From: Phytobacter massiliensis JC163
GTDB taxonomy: Bacteria; Pseudomonadota; Gammaproteobacteria; Enterobacterales; Enterobacteriaceae
Length of the DNA stretch: 59,030 nt
Direction: 5' to 3'
Assembly: GCF_000321045.1 (NCBI RefSeq)
Contig: NZ_HE578945.1
Span: 1,596,333 to 1,655,362 of the forward strand
Position 1 is the first letter of the stretch; each line of letters begins with the position of its first letter. Below the pieces are notes generated by a model. The model searched no databases, was not told where the DNA came from, and saw only the letters and a program-made list of their open reading frames with translations. Positions 14,998 to 24,584 of the stretch are shown one piece after another. The position numbers were made by a program, and so were the translations under genes.

Positions 14998-15159
14998 ATT
15001 TACCTCAAGAATGAGTATCTTTATTTGCGCAGGCCTGGAGCGGCGCTGCACAACGCCTTTCTGTGGGCAGACGTCAGCAGTATATATACATTAAATCATT
15101 GTTGTTAACATCATTTAAACATTATTAATTTTTTATTATTCATTCATTTAATGAATAAT

Positions 15160-15489
15160 TCATAACATTTCCGTCGAAGTCCAGCGCTGGGAGAGGTGCA
15201 GTGCCTGACCATCACTGACTGTTACCTGGATATCCACACTATCTCGGGGCGCGATATTAAGGGTTAAACGCATCAAATCGGTCGGTTTATTGGCAACAAA
15301 GTGGTAGGTTTTGCGCTGTTGCGTGGTGCTGTCGCCGGACTGGCCACGGCGTTTGGCAAGGATCTGAACCTGGCACAGGCAATCCTCGGCAAGCAGAACC
15401 TGTGGCGTGATAGTGTATAGCTCGCCGTCACGGGTGGTATTGAACGTTATATGGCTGGAGAGCGCGGCAAGAAGAATAAGGGTATGCAT
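15160..15489 (-). CDS. csgC: Curli assembly protein CsgC
   Basis: Periplasmic immunoglobulin-like protein that blocks premature CsgA amyloid formation. 109 residues with a short signal peptide (MHTLILLAALSSHI) and the C-x-C pair in EDCLCQVQIL typical of CsgC. Last gene of csgBAC, placed after the csgA terminator. Confidence 0.9.
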   Translation of the reverse strand: MHTLILLAALSSHITFNTTRDGELYTITPQVLLAEDCLCQVQILAKRRGQSGDSTTQQRKTYHFVANKPTDLMRLTLNIAPRDSVDIQVTVSDGQALHLSQRWTSTEML

Positions 15490-15503
15490 GGTGCCTCCAA
15501 TAA

Positions 15504-15524
15504 AGAAACAGGGCCGAAGCCCTG
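15504..15524 (-). terminator. Hairpin between csgA and csgC
   Basis: CAGGGC, TTCG tetraloop, GCCCTG, then TTTCTTT on the minus strand. A partial terminator here would explain low csgC expression relative to csgBA. Confidence 0.75.
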
Positions 15525-15545
15525 TCTCTTTTTTGAATCTTTCGA

Positions 15546-15995
15546 TTAGTACTGGTTAGCCGTCGCGTTGTTGCCGAAACCAACCTGCTGTACGTTAACA
15601 GACGAGCCGGATGCGGTCTGGTTAACCAGCGCGCCGTTGCCGCCGCCGTACTGGCTCACAGTGATTTCAGAGTCACGGCTGTTCCACTGATCGATGGTCG
15701 CGCTGTTGCGGAAACCATTTTGTGACAGGCTGATGGTGCTGTCGTCAGAACCCTGTCCAACGTCAGCGCCGTTGCTTGAGCCATTCTGACGGACAGTGAT
15801 TTCTGAATCACGGGCATCTGTTTGCAGCGCCAGAGCGGAGTTGCTGCTACCGGTCTGGTAAATGCTCAGGGTTGAATCCGGACCATTATTATTGCCGTTA
15901 CCACCACCGTGACCAGGATACTGCGGAACGCTGCCTGCAAATGCGCTGGCGGAAACAACGACTGCTGCTAAAGTTGCCACTTTGAAAAAGTTCAT
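15546..15995 (-). CDS. csgA: Major curlin subunit CsgA
   Basis: Structural subunit of the curli amyloid. Signal peptide FFKVATLAAVVVSASAFAG, an N22-like Gly/Asn-rich segment, then five repeats of the S-x5-Q-x-G-x2-N-x-A-x3-Q type, for example SEITVSQYGGGNGALVNQ and a last repeat ending NNATANQY. Start at 15995; longer in-frame extension is not supported. Secreted by CsgG and nucleated by CsgB. Confidence 0.97.
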   Translation of the reverse strand: MNFFKVATLAAVVVSASAFAGSVPQYPGHGGGNGNNNGPDSTLSIYQTGSSNSALALQTDARDSEITVRQNGSSNGADVGQGSDDSTISLSQNGFRNSATIDQWNSRDSEITVSQYGGGNGALVNQTASGSSVNVQQVGFGNNATANQY

Positions 15996-16035
15996 GGTAA
16001 ACCCCCATCGGATTGATTTAAAAGCCGCAAAGCCA

Positions 16036-16491
16036 TCAACGTTGAATGACGCGTATCGCCATTTGCGACTGTCTTTGCACAACAACTGCTGTTTTCTGTG
16101 AACCGTATTGCGTAATGTTCGCTTTGTTACCCGATCCTTTCTGGATAATCATCGCGGTATTGCCGTAAGCCCCTTGCGTAATACTCGCGTCATTGGAGTT
16201 ACCCGCCTGAGCGATATAAGCAAGGTTATGTGCCCCTGACTGGTCAATTTTTGCTGAATTCCTACCGCCGTCCTGGGAAATCACTGACAATAATTTCGAG
16301 CCTTCCTGGCGCAGCTGCGCATTATTACTTACGCCGGACTGACCAATAATTGCCGCCTTATTATAAGAGGCGACACTTAATTCATTTACCGCGAGGTTAT
16401 ATTCCGAACTTGCTAAATCATAACCTGCTGCGGTTGCAAACCCAGGCGCACCCAGCATTGTTAACATCATAAATAACAGCTTGTTTTTCAT
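16036..16491 (-). CDS. csgB: Curlin nucleator CsgB
   Basis: Minor curlin that anchors to the cell surface and templates CsgA polymerisation. Signal peptide (KNKLLFMMLTMLGAPGFATA), imperfect curlin repeats (SGVSNNAQLRQEGS, SGAHNLAYIAQAGNSNDA) and the basic C-terminus QRQSQMAIRVIQR that is needed for surface attachment in E. coli. Start at MKNKLL (16491). First gene of csgBAC; divergent from csgDEFG. Confidence 0.95.
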   Translation of the reverse strand: MKNKLLFMMLTMLGAPGFATAAGYDLASSEYNLAVNELSVASYNKAAIIGQSGVSNNAQLRQEGSKLLSVISQDGGRNSAKIDQSGAHNLAYIAQAGNSNDASITQGAYGNTAMIIQKGSGNKANITQYGSQKTAVVVQRQSQMAIRVIQR

Positions 16492-17252
16492 GTTGTCACC
16501 CTGGACCTGGCTCATACGTTAAAGAGTAAATCTTAAATACTGCCCCGCGCTCAATTAACACTTTTAAATAATTTGTTAACATCGCGTTACGGAAATCAGT
16601 ATGACCATCCAGCAAAATAAAATATCTCACCCGGCAGTCGTATTTTTTATATTTATCTTCACCCCAAAGTATTAAAAAATTAGAAATCTTGTTTTTGCCT
16701 ATAATAGAAAAGATTTTTTTGCTATTGCGGTTACAGCACATGCTTATAACAAACTTCAGCATATGACCTTCCGTGCACCAGGGATATGAGAAGGAGATAA
16801 CACTTTTTCCTTAACGCTGCACGGTTCTCTCATTTTTTTCGTCACCGCTTCGTATAAGGGTCTTGAGGAGGATATTTCCTATATCGGCAAATAGAATATT
16901 GCATTAATAAAATTAATTATAATTATAAATCAATAGATTACATCTTTTATTCACCCTAACAAAATTTGTGCAAAGGGTTTTTCTTGTACAACTTCACAGG
17001 CATTTATTTACTTTCAAAAAATGCCATTTTAACAAATTAATATTTAATTTTACATTCTGTTACATGTTTAACACTTGATTTAAGATTAGTAATGACTAGA
17101 TTGAAATCAGCAGTACTCATGTAGATTTATTAATTTCCCATTACGGGTTGAGCATTTATTACTACACACAGCAACACAGCATCTGTCAGCACCTCTGGTT
17201 TCCCCTTCTACGGGCGGGGAAAGCTGCGGATGTATAAACGCGGGGTTTCATC
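16492..17252. promoter_or_regulatory. csgB-csgD divergent regulatory region
   Basis: A 761-nt AT-rich region without a credible gene, the same size class as the long csg intergenic region of E. coli. Seen in it: a CsgD-box-like CGGGTGAGATATT on the minus strand at about 16,621-16,633, and an OmpR-site-like ACATTCTGTTACATGTTT at 17,052-17,069, followed by AACACTTGATTTAAGATTAG. That last element closely resembles the E. coli csgD promoter, and 148 nt from there to the csgD ATG agrees with the known E. coli leader length. Assignments by resemblance to E. coli. Confidence 0.8.
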
Positions 17253-17903
17253 ATGTTTAATGAAGTCCAAAGTTCGCATCAGTACTCGTTATTGTTAATT
17301 ACCAAACCATCTCTACAGGCAACTGCATTGTTGCAGCATCTTAAGCAATCCCTGTCGCTGACCGGAAAATTGCATAATATTCAACGTTCTCTTGACGATA
17401 TTGCCAGCAGCAGCGTTGTATTATTCGATATGATGGAAGCAGACAAAAAAGCCATTCACTACTGGCAGGACGTCTTGTCCCGAAAAAACAATGCATTAAA
17501 AGTATTGTTAATGAATACGCCAGACGAGTATCCCTTCCGTGACATTGAAAACTGGCCGCACATCAACGGCGTTTTTTACGTGTCGGAAGATGAACGCCGG
17601 ATGGTGGAGGGGCTACAAGGGATTTTGCGCGGGGAATGCTACTTTTCGCAGAAGCTTGCCAGCTACTTAATCACCCACTCCGGAAACTATCGCTATAACA
17701 GTTCCGAATCTGCGTTACTGACGCACCGGGAGAAAGAGATTTTAAATAAGTTGCGCATTGGCGCTTCTAACAATGAAATCGCGCGCTCTCTGTTTATCAG
17801 TGAAAATACGGTGAAAACGCATCTTTATAATCTTTTCAAGAAGATAGCCGTTAAAAACCGGACGCAGGCGGTCTCCTGGGCGAACGATAATCTCAGGCGT
17901 TAA
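17253..17903 (+). CDS. csgD: Curli and biofilm master regulator CsgD
   Basis: LuxR/FixJ-family transcription factor: atypical receiver-like N-terminal half and a C-terminal helix-turn-helix (LLTHREKEILNKLR, SNNEIARSLFISENTVKTH). Activates csgBAC and cellulose genes; its own expression depends on RpoS, OmpR and c-di-GMP in relatives. 216 residues, full length. Confidence 0.97.
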   Translation: MFNEVQSSHQYSLLLITKPSLQATALLQHLKQSLSLTGKLHNIQRSLDDIASSSVVLFDMMEADKKAIHYWQDVLSRKNNALKVLLMNTPDEYPFRDIENWPHINGVFYVSEDERRMVEGLQGILRGECYFSQKLASYLITHSGNYRYNSSESALLTHREKEILNKLRIGASNNEIARSLFISENTVKTHLYNLFKKIAVKNRTQAVSWANDNLRR

Positions 17904-17906
17904 GCC

Positions 17907-18296
17907 ATGAAAAATACACTGTTAGGCCTCGCAGCGGCAGGTTTGCTTTTCGCCGCCGGGGATCTGCGCGCCGTCGAAGTGGAGATCCCCGGGTTGTTAA
18001 CCGATCATACCGTTTCTTCTGTCGGACACGATTTTTATCGGGCTTTTAGTGATAAATGGGAAAGTAGGTGGACAGGGAATTTGACGATTAACGAACGGCC
18101 AAGCGCCCGATGGGGAAGCTGGATAACCATCACGGTGAATCAGAATGTCATTTACCAGACATTTATGTTTCCCACCAGACGCGATTTTGAAAAGAACGTC
18201 GAACTGGCGCTGGCACAAACACAAGAAGCGATCGAACGCCAACAAATTAACCAGGCGCTACTGAGTACTGGCGATCTGGCGAGAGACGAATTCTAA
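17907..18296 (+). CDS. csgE: Curli secretion specificity factor CsgE
   Basis: Periplasmic cap of the CsgG pore that gates substrate entry. Signal peptide [18 protein letters not shown] and conserved [19 protein letters not shown]. 129 residues. Starts 3 nt after csgD, so it is translationally linked. Confidence 0.95.
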   Translation: MKNTLLGLAAAGLLFAAGDLRAVEVEIPGLLTDHTVSSVGHDFYRAFSDKWESRWTGNLTINERPSARWGSWITITVNQNVIYQTFMFPTRRDFEKNVELALAQTQEAIERQQINQALLSTGDLARDEF

Positions 18297-18321
18297 AATA
18301 CGATAATTTCCGGAGGCTCCC

Positions 18322-18738
18322 ATGCGTATCGCATACGCCGTCATTTCGTTAATGCTGATAGCCCCCCTTAGCTGGGCGGGAAATATGACTTTCCAGTTCC
18401 GTAATCCTAATTTTGGAGGAAACCCAAATAACGGCTCGTTTTTATTAAACAGCGCTCAGGCGCAAAACTCCTATAAAGACCCGAGTTATAACGACGATTA
18501 CAGTATCGAAACCCCTACCGCACTGGATAATTTCACTCAGGCCATACAGTCGCAAATCCTGGGCGGCCTGTTGACCAATATCAACTCTGGAAAGCCTGGC
18601 CGTATGGTCACCAGCGATTTTATTGTTGATATAGCTAACCGGGACGGGCAACTACAGCTCAATGTCACCGACAGAAAAACGGGCAGGACCTCAACTATTG
18701 AGGTTTCGGGTTTACAAAACGGTTCAACCGATTTTTAA
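18322..18738 (+). CDS. csgF: Curli assembly factor CsgF
   Basis: Couples CsgB nucleation to the CsgG secretion pore at the surface. Signal peptide, then [18 protein letters not shown], the conserved N-terminal segment that inserts into the CsgG barrel. SD GGAGG upstream of the ATG; 138 residues. Confidence 0.95.
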   Translation: MRIAYAVISLMLIAPLSWAGNMTFQFRNPNFGGNPNNGSFLLNSAQAQNSYKDPSYNDDYSIETPTALDNFTQAIQSQILGGLLTNINSGKPGRMVTSDFIVDIANRDGQLQLNVTDRKTGRTSTIEVSGLQNGSTDF

Positions 18739-18764
18739 GCATCGCTATTCAAAGGACAATAATT

Positions 18765-19598
18765 ATGCCGCGCTTATTTATTCTTCTGGCCGTGTGTTTA
18801 TTAAGCGGATGCTTAACCGCGCCGCCAAGACAGGCCGCAAAACCTACACTGCTGCCCCGTGCGCAAAGCTACAGCGACCTGACCCACCTGCCGCTGCCCA
18901 CGGGTAAGATTTTTGTTTCGGTTTACAATATTCAGGACGAAACCGGGCAGTTTAAGCCCTACCCGGCCAGTAACTTTTCAACAGCCGTACCGCAAAGCGC
19001 CACGTCAATGCTGGTCACCGCGCTCAAAGATTCACGCTGGTTTGTGCCGCTGGAGCGTCAGGGCCTGCAAAACCTGCTTAACGAGCGCAAAATCATTCGC
19101 GCCGCGCAGGAAAACGGCACCGTCGCTATTAATAACCGCTTCCCGTTACAGTCGCTCACCGCGGCCAACGTCATGGTAGAAGGCTCGATCATTGGCTATG
19201 AAAGTAACGTCAAGTCGGGGGGCGTGGGGGCGCGTTATTTCGGCATCGGCGCCGATACGCAGTATCAGCTCGATCAAATCGCCGTCAACCTGCGGGTAGT
19301 CAACGTCAGCACCGGCGAGATTCTCTCCTCTGTTAACACCAGCAAAACGATCCTCTCTTATGAGGTGCAGGCCGGGGTATTCCGCTTCGTTGATTACCAG
19401 CGGCTGCTGGAAGGTGAAATTGGCTACACCGCTAACGAGCCCGTGATGCTCTGCCTGATGTCGGCGATTGAGACAGGCGTGATTCTGCTTATCAATGACG
19501 GGATCGACAGAGGCCTGTGGGATTTGCAAAACAAAGCGGACAATAATAATGAGGTGCTGGTGCGATACCGGAATATGGCAGCGCCGCCGGAGTCCTGA
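18765..19598 (+). CDS. csgG: Curli secretion pore lipoprotein CsgG
   Basis: Nonameric outer-membrane lipoprotein channel that exports CsgA and CsgB. Lipobox LLSGC, then LTAPPRQAAKPTLLPRAQSY and the conserved periplasmic and barrel segments. 277 residues, normal length; last gene of csgDEFG. Confidence 0.97.
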   Translation: MPRLFILLAVCLLSGCLTAPPRQAAKPTLLPRAQSYSDLTHLPLPTGKIFVSVYNIQDETGQFKPYPASNFSTAVPQSATSMLVTALKDSRWFVPLERQGLQNLLNERKIIRAAQENGTVAINNRFPLQSLTAANVMVEGSIIGYESNVKSGGVGARYFGIGADTQYQLDQIAVNLRVVNVSTGEILSSVNTSKTILSYEVQAGVFRFVDYQRLLEGEIGYTANEPVMLCLMSAIETGVILLINDGIDRGLWDLQNKADNNNEVLVRYRNMAAPPES

Positions 19599-19646
19599 TA
19601 GCGGTATTTTGATTTTGACAAAGCCAACAGGAATTGATGGAACAGC

Positions 19647-19712
19647 GTAGCCCGGGTAAGCGCAGCGCACCCGGGACTCCCGGATGCGGCGACACGCCTT
19701 ATCCGGGCTACC
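19647..19712. repeat. BIME: paired REP elements after csgG
   Basis: Two adjacent palindromes: GTAGCCCGGGTAAGCGCAGC..CCCGGGAC and CCCGGATGCGGCG..CGCCTTATCCGGG. Located between convergent csgG and ycdZ. Confidence 0.75.
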
Positions 19713-19778
19713 GTCATCGTGGCACTTATTCTTCACTCACAAGTTTTTCGACAACCTCAAGCCGCGCGAGCGGCTATT

Positions 19779-20249
19779 TTATTCCTCAGGCACAGCCTGT
19801 TGGCCGCGAGCCGCCAGCCATAAACCGCTGTTTTTCATGGCGTAGCCAAACAGCAGGCCCGGCAGTAATGAAGCGATAACCAGCTGCCAGTCGCCACTAC
19901 CTGCAAACGTTGCGCAGGCGCCAATAAAGGTGCCTGGCACAAACGAGAGCAAAATGCTTTTTGCCTGAACGCACATCAAAAAAGCCACCACGCCGGTGAC
20001 CATGTATCCCACCATTTGCAAGTGGGGAGCCAGCGCGCTGGTATGGATAATGATTTGCGCCCATGCCACGCCGCTTAACAGCGTACATGCCGAAATTAAC
20101 AGCCCTTTCAGCCCGCCCTGTGGGCAGGCGAAATAGGCGGTGCAGCCGAGAAAGCCCGCCCAGCCAATAAGACCGAGCGACACCGCAACCCAGCCCCAGA
20201 GCCCGGACAGAATACCCGTTGTTAATGCAATAGCGATAAGTGTGTTCAT
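19779..20249 (-). CDS. ycdZ: Inner-membrane DUF1097 protein YcdZ
   Basis: Hydrophobic protein with about five membrane segments; GFLGCTAYFACPQGGLKGLL and SFVPGTFIGACATFAG match YcdZ of E. coli. Start at MNTLIAI (20249) by homology; an in-frame ATG 9 nt upstream is possible. Downstream of ycdX-ycdY, so the prophage in ycdX may change its transcription. Confidence 0.9.
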   Translation of the reverse strand: MNTLIAIALTTGILSGLWGWVAVSLGLIGWAGFLGCTAYFACPQGGLKGLLISACTLLSGVAWAQIIIHTSALAPHLQMVGYMVTGVVAFLMCVQAKSILLSFVPGTFIGACATFAGSGDWQLVIASLLPGLLFGYAMKNSGLWLAARGQQAVPEE

Positions 20250-20350
20250 GGCGGGCATCTTAGCAGATACCCGCCATATTAATGTGAGGCAAATTACAAA
20301 AAATTATCGGATGCAGTTACCGTTACATAAATAAAGTGACTTTCATCACA

Positions 20351-20905
20351 TTACTCTTCTTCTGCTTCCTGCAACTCATCCCACATTACCGCGATGGCAT
20401 CTCTGGCCAGCGGTGCCAGGGTACGCCAGAAAGGGGTAGTGGCATGGGCTTCCACTTTCCCCAGGAAGGTGCCGCACCAGGGGAGCAGATAGTCGGCAAA
20501 AAGCGTTTCCAGGGCTTCGCTTTCGTCTTCCGCACTGTTGTCCTCAAGCCATGAGGCCGCCAGCAGTAAGGTGCCAAAATGATCCGCAGGCTGATCGGTT
20601 AACGGCATACCACGGGAAGAGAGAAAGGCGCGCACTTCTGCTTCGGTAGCCCCTTCGACCCAGGCGCTGCGAAACGGCGAGACGCGGCACTCATCGCCCA
20701 CAAACAGCGCATTGTAATCCGCGGCCAGCGCCTGCGCGTCGCAGCTCTTCTGCAGGCGCGCAAGCATCTCGTCCTGCTCCAGAGGCCAGCTTTCCGCCAG
20801 TTTCCCCTCGCGGATCAGGGTATAGAGCGGCACCAGCAGCGGGTCCTGGGGCTGACGGTAAAAAAGAGAGCCCAACACGCGGCAAAGGATGGAAAATTCG
20901 TTCAT
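20351..20905 (-). CDS. ycdY: YcdY, redox-type chaperone for YcdX
   Basis: TorD/DmsD-family all-helical chaperone. In E. coli it binds and activates the zinc phosphatase YcdX, and both are needed for full swarming. Start MNEFSIL (20905) is the conserved N-terminus. 184 residues. It follows the ycdX 3' fragment, so its natural partner is broken in this lysogen. Confidence 0.92.
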   Translation of the reverse strand: MNEFSILCRVLGSLFYRQPQDPLLVPLYTLIREGKLAESWPLEQDEMLARLQKSCDAQALAADYNALFVGDECRVSPFRSAWVEGATEAEVRAFLSSRGMPLTDQPADHFGTLLLAASWLEDNSAEDESEALETLFADYLLPWCGTFLGKVEAHATTPFWRTLAPLARDAIAVMWDELQEAEEE

Positions 20906-20926
20906 GCATGGTTCCAGTAACAAAAA

Positions 20927-21301
20927 TTAAAAGTCAGCAAATTCGGCAATAGCGGGCATACCGCGCGCTTCAAGGAAATCGAGTAGACGGCGCGGCGTCA
21001 CGTTCAGAATACGATCCTCGGGGAAGTTAACATCATCCAGCACCTTGCGGCACTCGGTAAAGTCCCCCAGCGAAAAAGCGGTATGGGAGTCTGACCCCAG
21101 CGCCACCCAGCCTCCGGCATCACGCACGGCAGCGGCGATCGCCCGGCAGTTTGCCTCACTGCCTTTACGGGAGTGAACAAAAGAGGAGTTATTAATCTCC
21201 AGCGCGACATTATATTTTGCCGCCGCCTGGGCAATGGCGGGAATATCGACCGGATATTTGGGGTTCCCGAAAGCATTTTCTACACATCTATTTGGAATCA
21301 T
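20927..21301 (-). pseudogene. ycdX: ycdX 3' fragment with phage-supplied start
   Basis: C-terminal part of the PHP-domain zinc phosphatase YcdX: from [19 protein letters not shown] to the normal end EFADF, including the metal-site region [10 protein letters not shown]. The first ten codons ([10 protein letters not shown]) come from prophage DNA, so integration supplied an ATG with AGGGG about 10 nt upstream. The methyltransferase gene ends 20 nt before it. The fragment could be made from phage transcripts but lacks the N-terminal metal ligands. Excision would rejoin it in frame with 57,332-57,757. Confidence 0.9.
21261..21287. other. Left prophage attachment junction
   Basis: Core GGGTT (21261-21265) shared with the right junction. 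On the phage side, 12 nt after the TT comes TTCTACACAT (21278-21287), the inverted copy of ATGTGTAGAA at the right end. Host side is ycdX codons for NPKYPVD. The symmetric layout is that of a large-serine-integrase attP half site. Confidence 0.88.
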
Positions 21302-21321
21302 AGCGTTTAGCCCCTAATCCG

Positions 21322-22344
<1,023 letters not shown>

Positions 22345-22384
22345 TCTATAACGGATATATTTTATATTATTGAGGATTAATAAC

Positions 22385-22594
22385 ATGACTGACGAAGATT
22401 TCAAACGTAACTATCCCCCAGAGCAGTACAACTATGTTCATAAAAGCAGTAGGACTAAAGGACCTATGTGTGAAACTGAAATTGATGTTTATGACATTGT
22501 TTCAAAGGAAACCGGCGAAAAAGTTCTAACAGCAACGTATACCGAGCATACAAGCCACCGACCACTTAAAACCACGGCCTCTTGGGACTGGTAA
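22385..22594 (+). CDS. Hypothetical prophage protein
   Basis: 69-residue soluble protein beginning MTDEDFKRNYPPEQYNYVHK, ending ASWDW. Start chosen at 22385 because GAGGA lies 8 nt upstream; an earlier in-frame start at 22370 lacks an SD. It follows the lipoprotein gene on the same strand and is closed by a clear terminator. No family recognised. Confidence 0.65.
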   Translation: MTDEDFKRNYPPEQYNYVHKSSRTKGPMCETEIDVYDIVSKETGEKVLTATYTEHTSHRPLKTTASWDW

Positions 22595-22620
22595 AAAAAA
22601 GCCCCATGAAGGGGCTTTAT
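22594..22620. terminator. Bidirectional terminator
   Basis: AAAAAGCCCC, ATGAA loop, GGGGCTTTAT: it ends the plus-strand pair at 22.1-22.6 kb and the minus-strand operon reaching 22,617. Confidence 0.85.
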
Positions 22621-22883
22621 TTTGAAAAATCAATATCAGATAAATCAAGTGTTAACTTACAATTAACTAGAAATGAACGCTGCCCCGATAGACTAATGAG
22701 CAACTTTGAATTTTCTGACGGTTTAGATAGAATCGTATTCTTAGTAATCAAGGTATAGAAGTCAGAGACAGCTATACTTTCTACTGTATGGTCATAACCT
22801 TTATCACATGAATAATTCATAGTAGAAGCATGTACAACGATTGACGTAATTAATAAGAACATAACTATAGTCATGCGTAACAT
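22617..22883 (-). CDS. Small exported prophage protein
   Basis: About 88 residues from MLRMTIVMFLL. N-terminal signal peptide ending near VVHAST, two cysteines in the mature part (YSCDKGYD and VNCKLTL) that could form a disulfide. GAGGTG five nt before this ATG decides the start over the in-frame 22949 start. Last gene of the minus operon after the holin candidate; could be a spanin-like or periplasmic lysis factor, but there is no direct evidence. Confidence 0.65.
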   Translation of the reverse strand: MLRMTIVMFLLITSIVVHASTMNYSCDKGYDHTVESIAVSDFYTLITKNTILSKPSENSKLLISLSGQRSFLVNCKLTLDLSDIDFSK

Positions 22884-22935
22884 GTAAACACCTCGATAAT
22901 AGTAAGTTACGCAGATTATAGTAACATGTTTATAG

Positions 22936-23229
22936 TTAACTTCCACCAACCATAATCAATAGTACTTGTAAGAGTTGACCTAACGGAACCTGGATTACCA
23001 CGATACCGAAAGCATCAAGTACCGGAACAATGATCCAGTTGTATAGGATGATAAGTGTAAGAACGAAACCGAGAAAATTTCTCCAATGAAGTGTATTCTT
23101 CTCAATCTCAACCTTGTTTACTTCAATCTGCCCTTCGGCGTTTTCCTGATGAACATCCTTTTCAATTGTTTGTTTCTTGATAAAGAAGTCCATTCCATTT
23201 TTTAAAATATTTAATAAAAGAGTTATCAT
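22936..23229 (-). CDS. Holin candidate, 3-TM family
   Basis: 97 residues: N-terminal hydrophobic helix, charged middle, then NFLGFVLTLIILYNWIIVPV and VPLGQLLQVLLIMVGG. This layout (charged segment, two helices, PLG-L-LL-M-GG end) resembles the GTA_holin_3TM type. Its ATG overlaps the stop of the frameshifted gene upstream (ATGA). It would let lysozyme reach the wall. Assigned by topology and context, not by a firm family match. Confidence 0.6.
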   Translation of the reverse strand: MITLLLNILKNGMDFFIKKQTIEKDVHQENAEGQIEVNKVEIEKNTLHWRNFLGFVLTLIILYNWIIVPVLDAFGIVVIQVPLGQLLQVLLIMVGGS

Positions 23230-23539
23230 TCAATGATTCCTACTATGTAGGCATAAACCCGCATCCCCTTTACGAATAGTTCAGTTTTATCCAGTAGTAC
23301 TACATTGAATTCCATTTCACGTAGTTTCCATGTGTATGTATCACCAGTACGTAGTGCTTTCTTACGATCAAACACAACATTCATATATTGAGTACAGTTA
23401 TAGCCAGATTGTTTTAGTTTTTTACCTATTTTTTATTTAAAAAGCACACATGGGTAGGCATCCCATTAGCCATTGGTGTTTCACCATTCAATGTAATGTA
23501 TGGTGTTTCACCGTCAAAATGTTGTTCTAATTCGTTCAT
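23226..23539 (-). CDS. Hypothetical structural-type protein, apparent frameshift
   Basis: Not visible as one open frame. From ATG at 23539 the frame reads MNELEQHFDGETPYITLNGE and stops (TAG) right after a six-A run (minus strand; 23429-23434). One extra A continues KKIGKKLKQSGYNCTQYMNV and on to MRVYAYIVGIIE, a 104-residue product stopping at 23226. Both ends overlap the neighbours by ATGA (start with the 23,536 stop, stop with the holin ATG), which supports a single coupled gene. Function unknown; between a gpZ-like and a holin-like gene. Confidence 0.7.
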
Positions 23540-24099
23540 TGTTTCTTAACCTTAAATCTACCACGGATATTACTTACTATTAATATTGCCCCTTGCTCAC
23601 CCTTTTCATAGAAGTCATAGATTAGCTTACGTCTCTTATCTTCCCGAAGCCCGATTACTCTACGGTCTTGCTTTCTTTGGGCTGTATCAATCAATCGTTC
23701 CTTGCCGCCCTTATTAACTATCTTATAACGTCCTTTACGTAGGTTGTTGCGTAGTCCAGTAATGTTACCTTGCTTAGTAAGTCTTGCCGCACTAGTAGGT
23801 ATAAACTTTTCAATTGCCTTTGGTTTTACTAATACATCATATAGATACTTAGCCTGTAGATCCTTAACAAGAATTGAAGTACTTACACCAGTACCAGTAA
23901 GTTTATAGGTGAATAGTATTGCTCTACTGGTGAAGGGTACAGCACCCTTATCAATACTTTCATTTAATTCTTTTTGCATTTTTATTGATAGGTCACGCGT
24001 TTCTCTGATTAGTGTTTTTTGAAAGTCCTTACCAAGTTCCTTTCCCCTTTTGTTTATGTATGATTTTGCGGTTCCTAATCCATTAATATCTATTCTCAT
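23536..24099 (-). CDS. gpZ-like minor tail or tail-completion protein (tentative)
   Basis: About 187 basic residues. Pattern of a helical N-terminus (KELGKDFQKTLIRETRDLSI), then KFIPTSAARLTKQGNITGLR and GLREDKRRKLIYDF, resembling the P-x-x-ARLNKYGN signature of phage tail-completion/minor tail proteins. Start at MRIDING (24099) has AAGGA six nt upstream. It lies between a nuclease and lysis genes rather than in the head-tail block, which is unusual. Tentative. Confidence 0.5.
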   Translation of the reverse strand: MRIDINGLGTAKSYINKRGKELGKDFQKTLIRETRDLSIKMQKELNESIDKGAVPFTSRAILFTYKLTGTGVSTSILVKDLQAKYLYDVLVKPKAIEKFIPTSAARLTKQGNITGLRNNLRKGRYKIVNKGGKERLIDTAQRKQDRRVIGLREDKRRKLIYDFYEKGEQGAILIVSNIRGRFKVKKQ

Positions 24100-24114
24100 A
24101 TGCATTCCTTGTAT

Positions 24115-24543
24115 TTAGTTAAAGTATGAAAGCAATTCCTGTAGGATGCCATGTATTCGTTTCTTATCTTCACCCTTTGGTAATCTTGCTTTGTGCATTA
24201 ATGCAAGGTTAAGACAATTAGGTTTTAATCCTTCTGTCAGTATCAATGCGGCCTCAATTAATAATGTGTCTCGCATTGTGGGAAAAGCCCAAAGGATAGT
24301 TTTCCTGTACTGTTCACCATCGGCAATCTTTCCATTCACTACTTTGCTACTACTGGTGTATTCACGCCAATTGTTTTCAACTGAGTCCGGTTTAAGTTTC
24401 TTAACGTCTTTGACTCTTTTGTACATCTGTTTCGAACCTATATAAGTACTACCATCATTGAATTCAAACAAATAGACAAAACCAATATAACTACCATTTA
24501 GTAACTCTTCTTCTGACCAATCAGGTGTGTAATTCCATTCCAT
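24115..24543 (-). CDS. GIY-YIG-type endonuclease
   Basis: About 142 residues. GFVYLFEFNDGSTYIGSKQM fits the GIY-YIG core (two strands and YIGSK), followed by WREYTSSSKVV, similar to the free-standing Seg-like homing endonucleases of T4-type phages. Start MEWNYTPDW (24543) has GGAA at 8 nt. A hairpin spans the region between this gene and the divergent lysozyme gene. Likely a selfish or DNA-processing nuclease. Confidence 0.65.
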   Translation of the reverse strand: MEWNYTPDWSEEELLNGSYIGFVYLFEFNDGSTYIGSKQMYKRVKDVKKLKPDSVENNWREYTSSSKVVNGKIADGEQYRKTILWAFPTMRDTLLIEAALILTEGLKPNCLNLALMHKARLPKGEDKKRIHGILQELLSYFN

Positions 24544-24544
24544 A

Positions 24545-24582
24545 TAAATATTTCCATATAACAATTAATATGGAGTATTTAT
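24545..24582. promoter_or_regulatory. Inverted repeat between nuclease and lysozyme genes
   Basis: TCCATAT and ATATGGA arms separated by AACAATTA, flanked outside by AAATA and GTATTTA. In both transcripts the SD (GGAA and GGAG) falls in an arm, so the structure could occlude both starts. Confidence 0.5.
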
Positions 24583-24584
24583 TA

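Noticed and set aside
16496-16762. 88-codon minus-strand frame upstream of csgB
   Set aside because: Lies in the long csg regulatory region, lacks an SD and covers the CsgD-box-like sequence.
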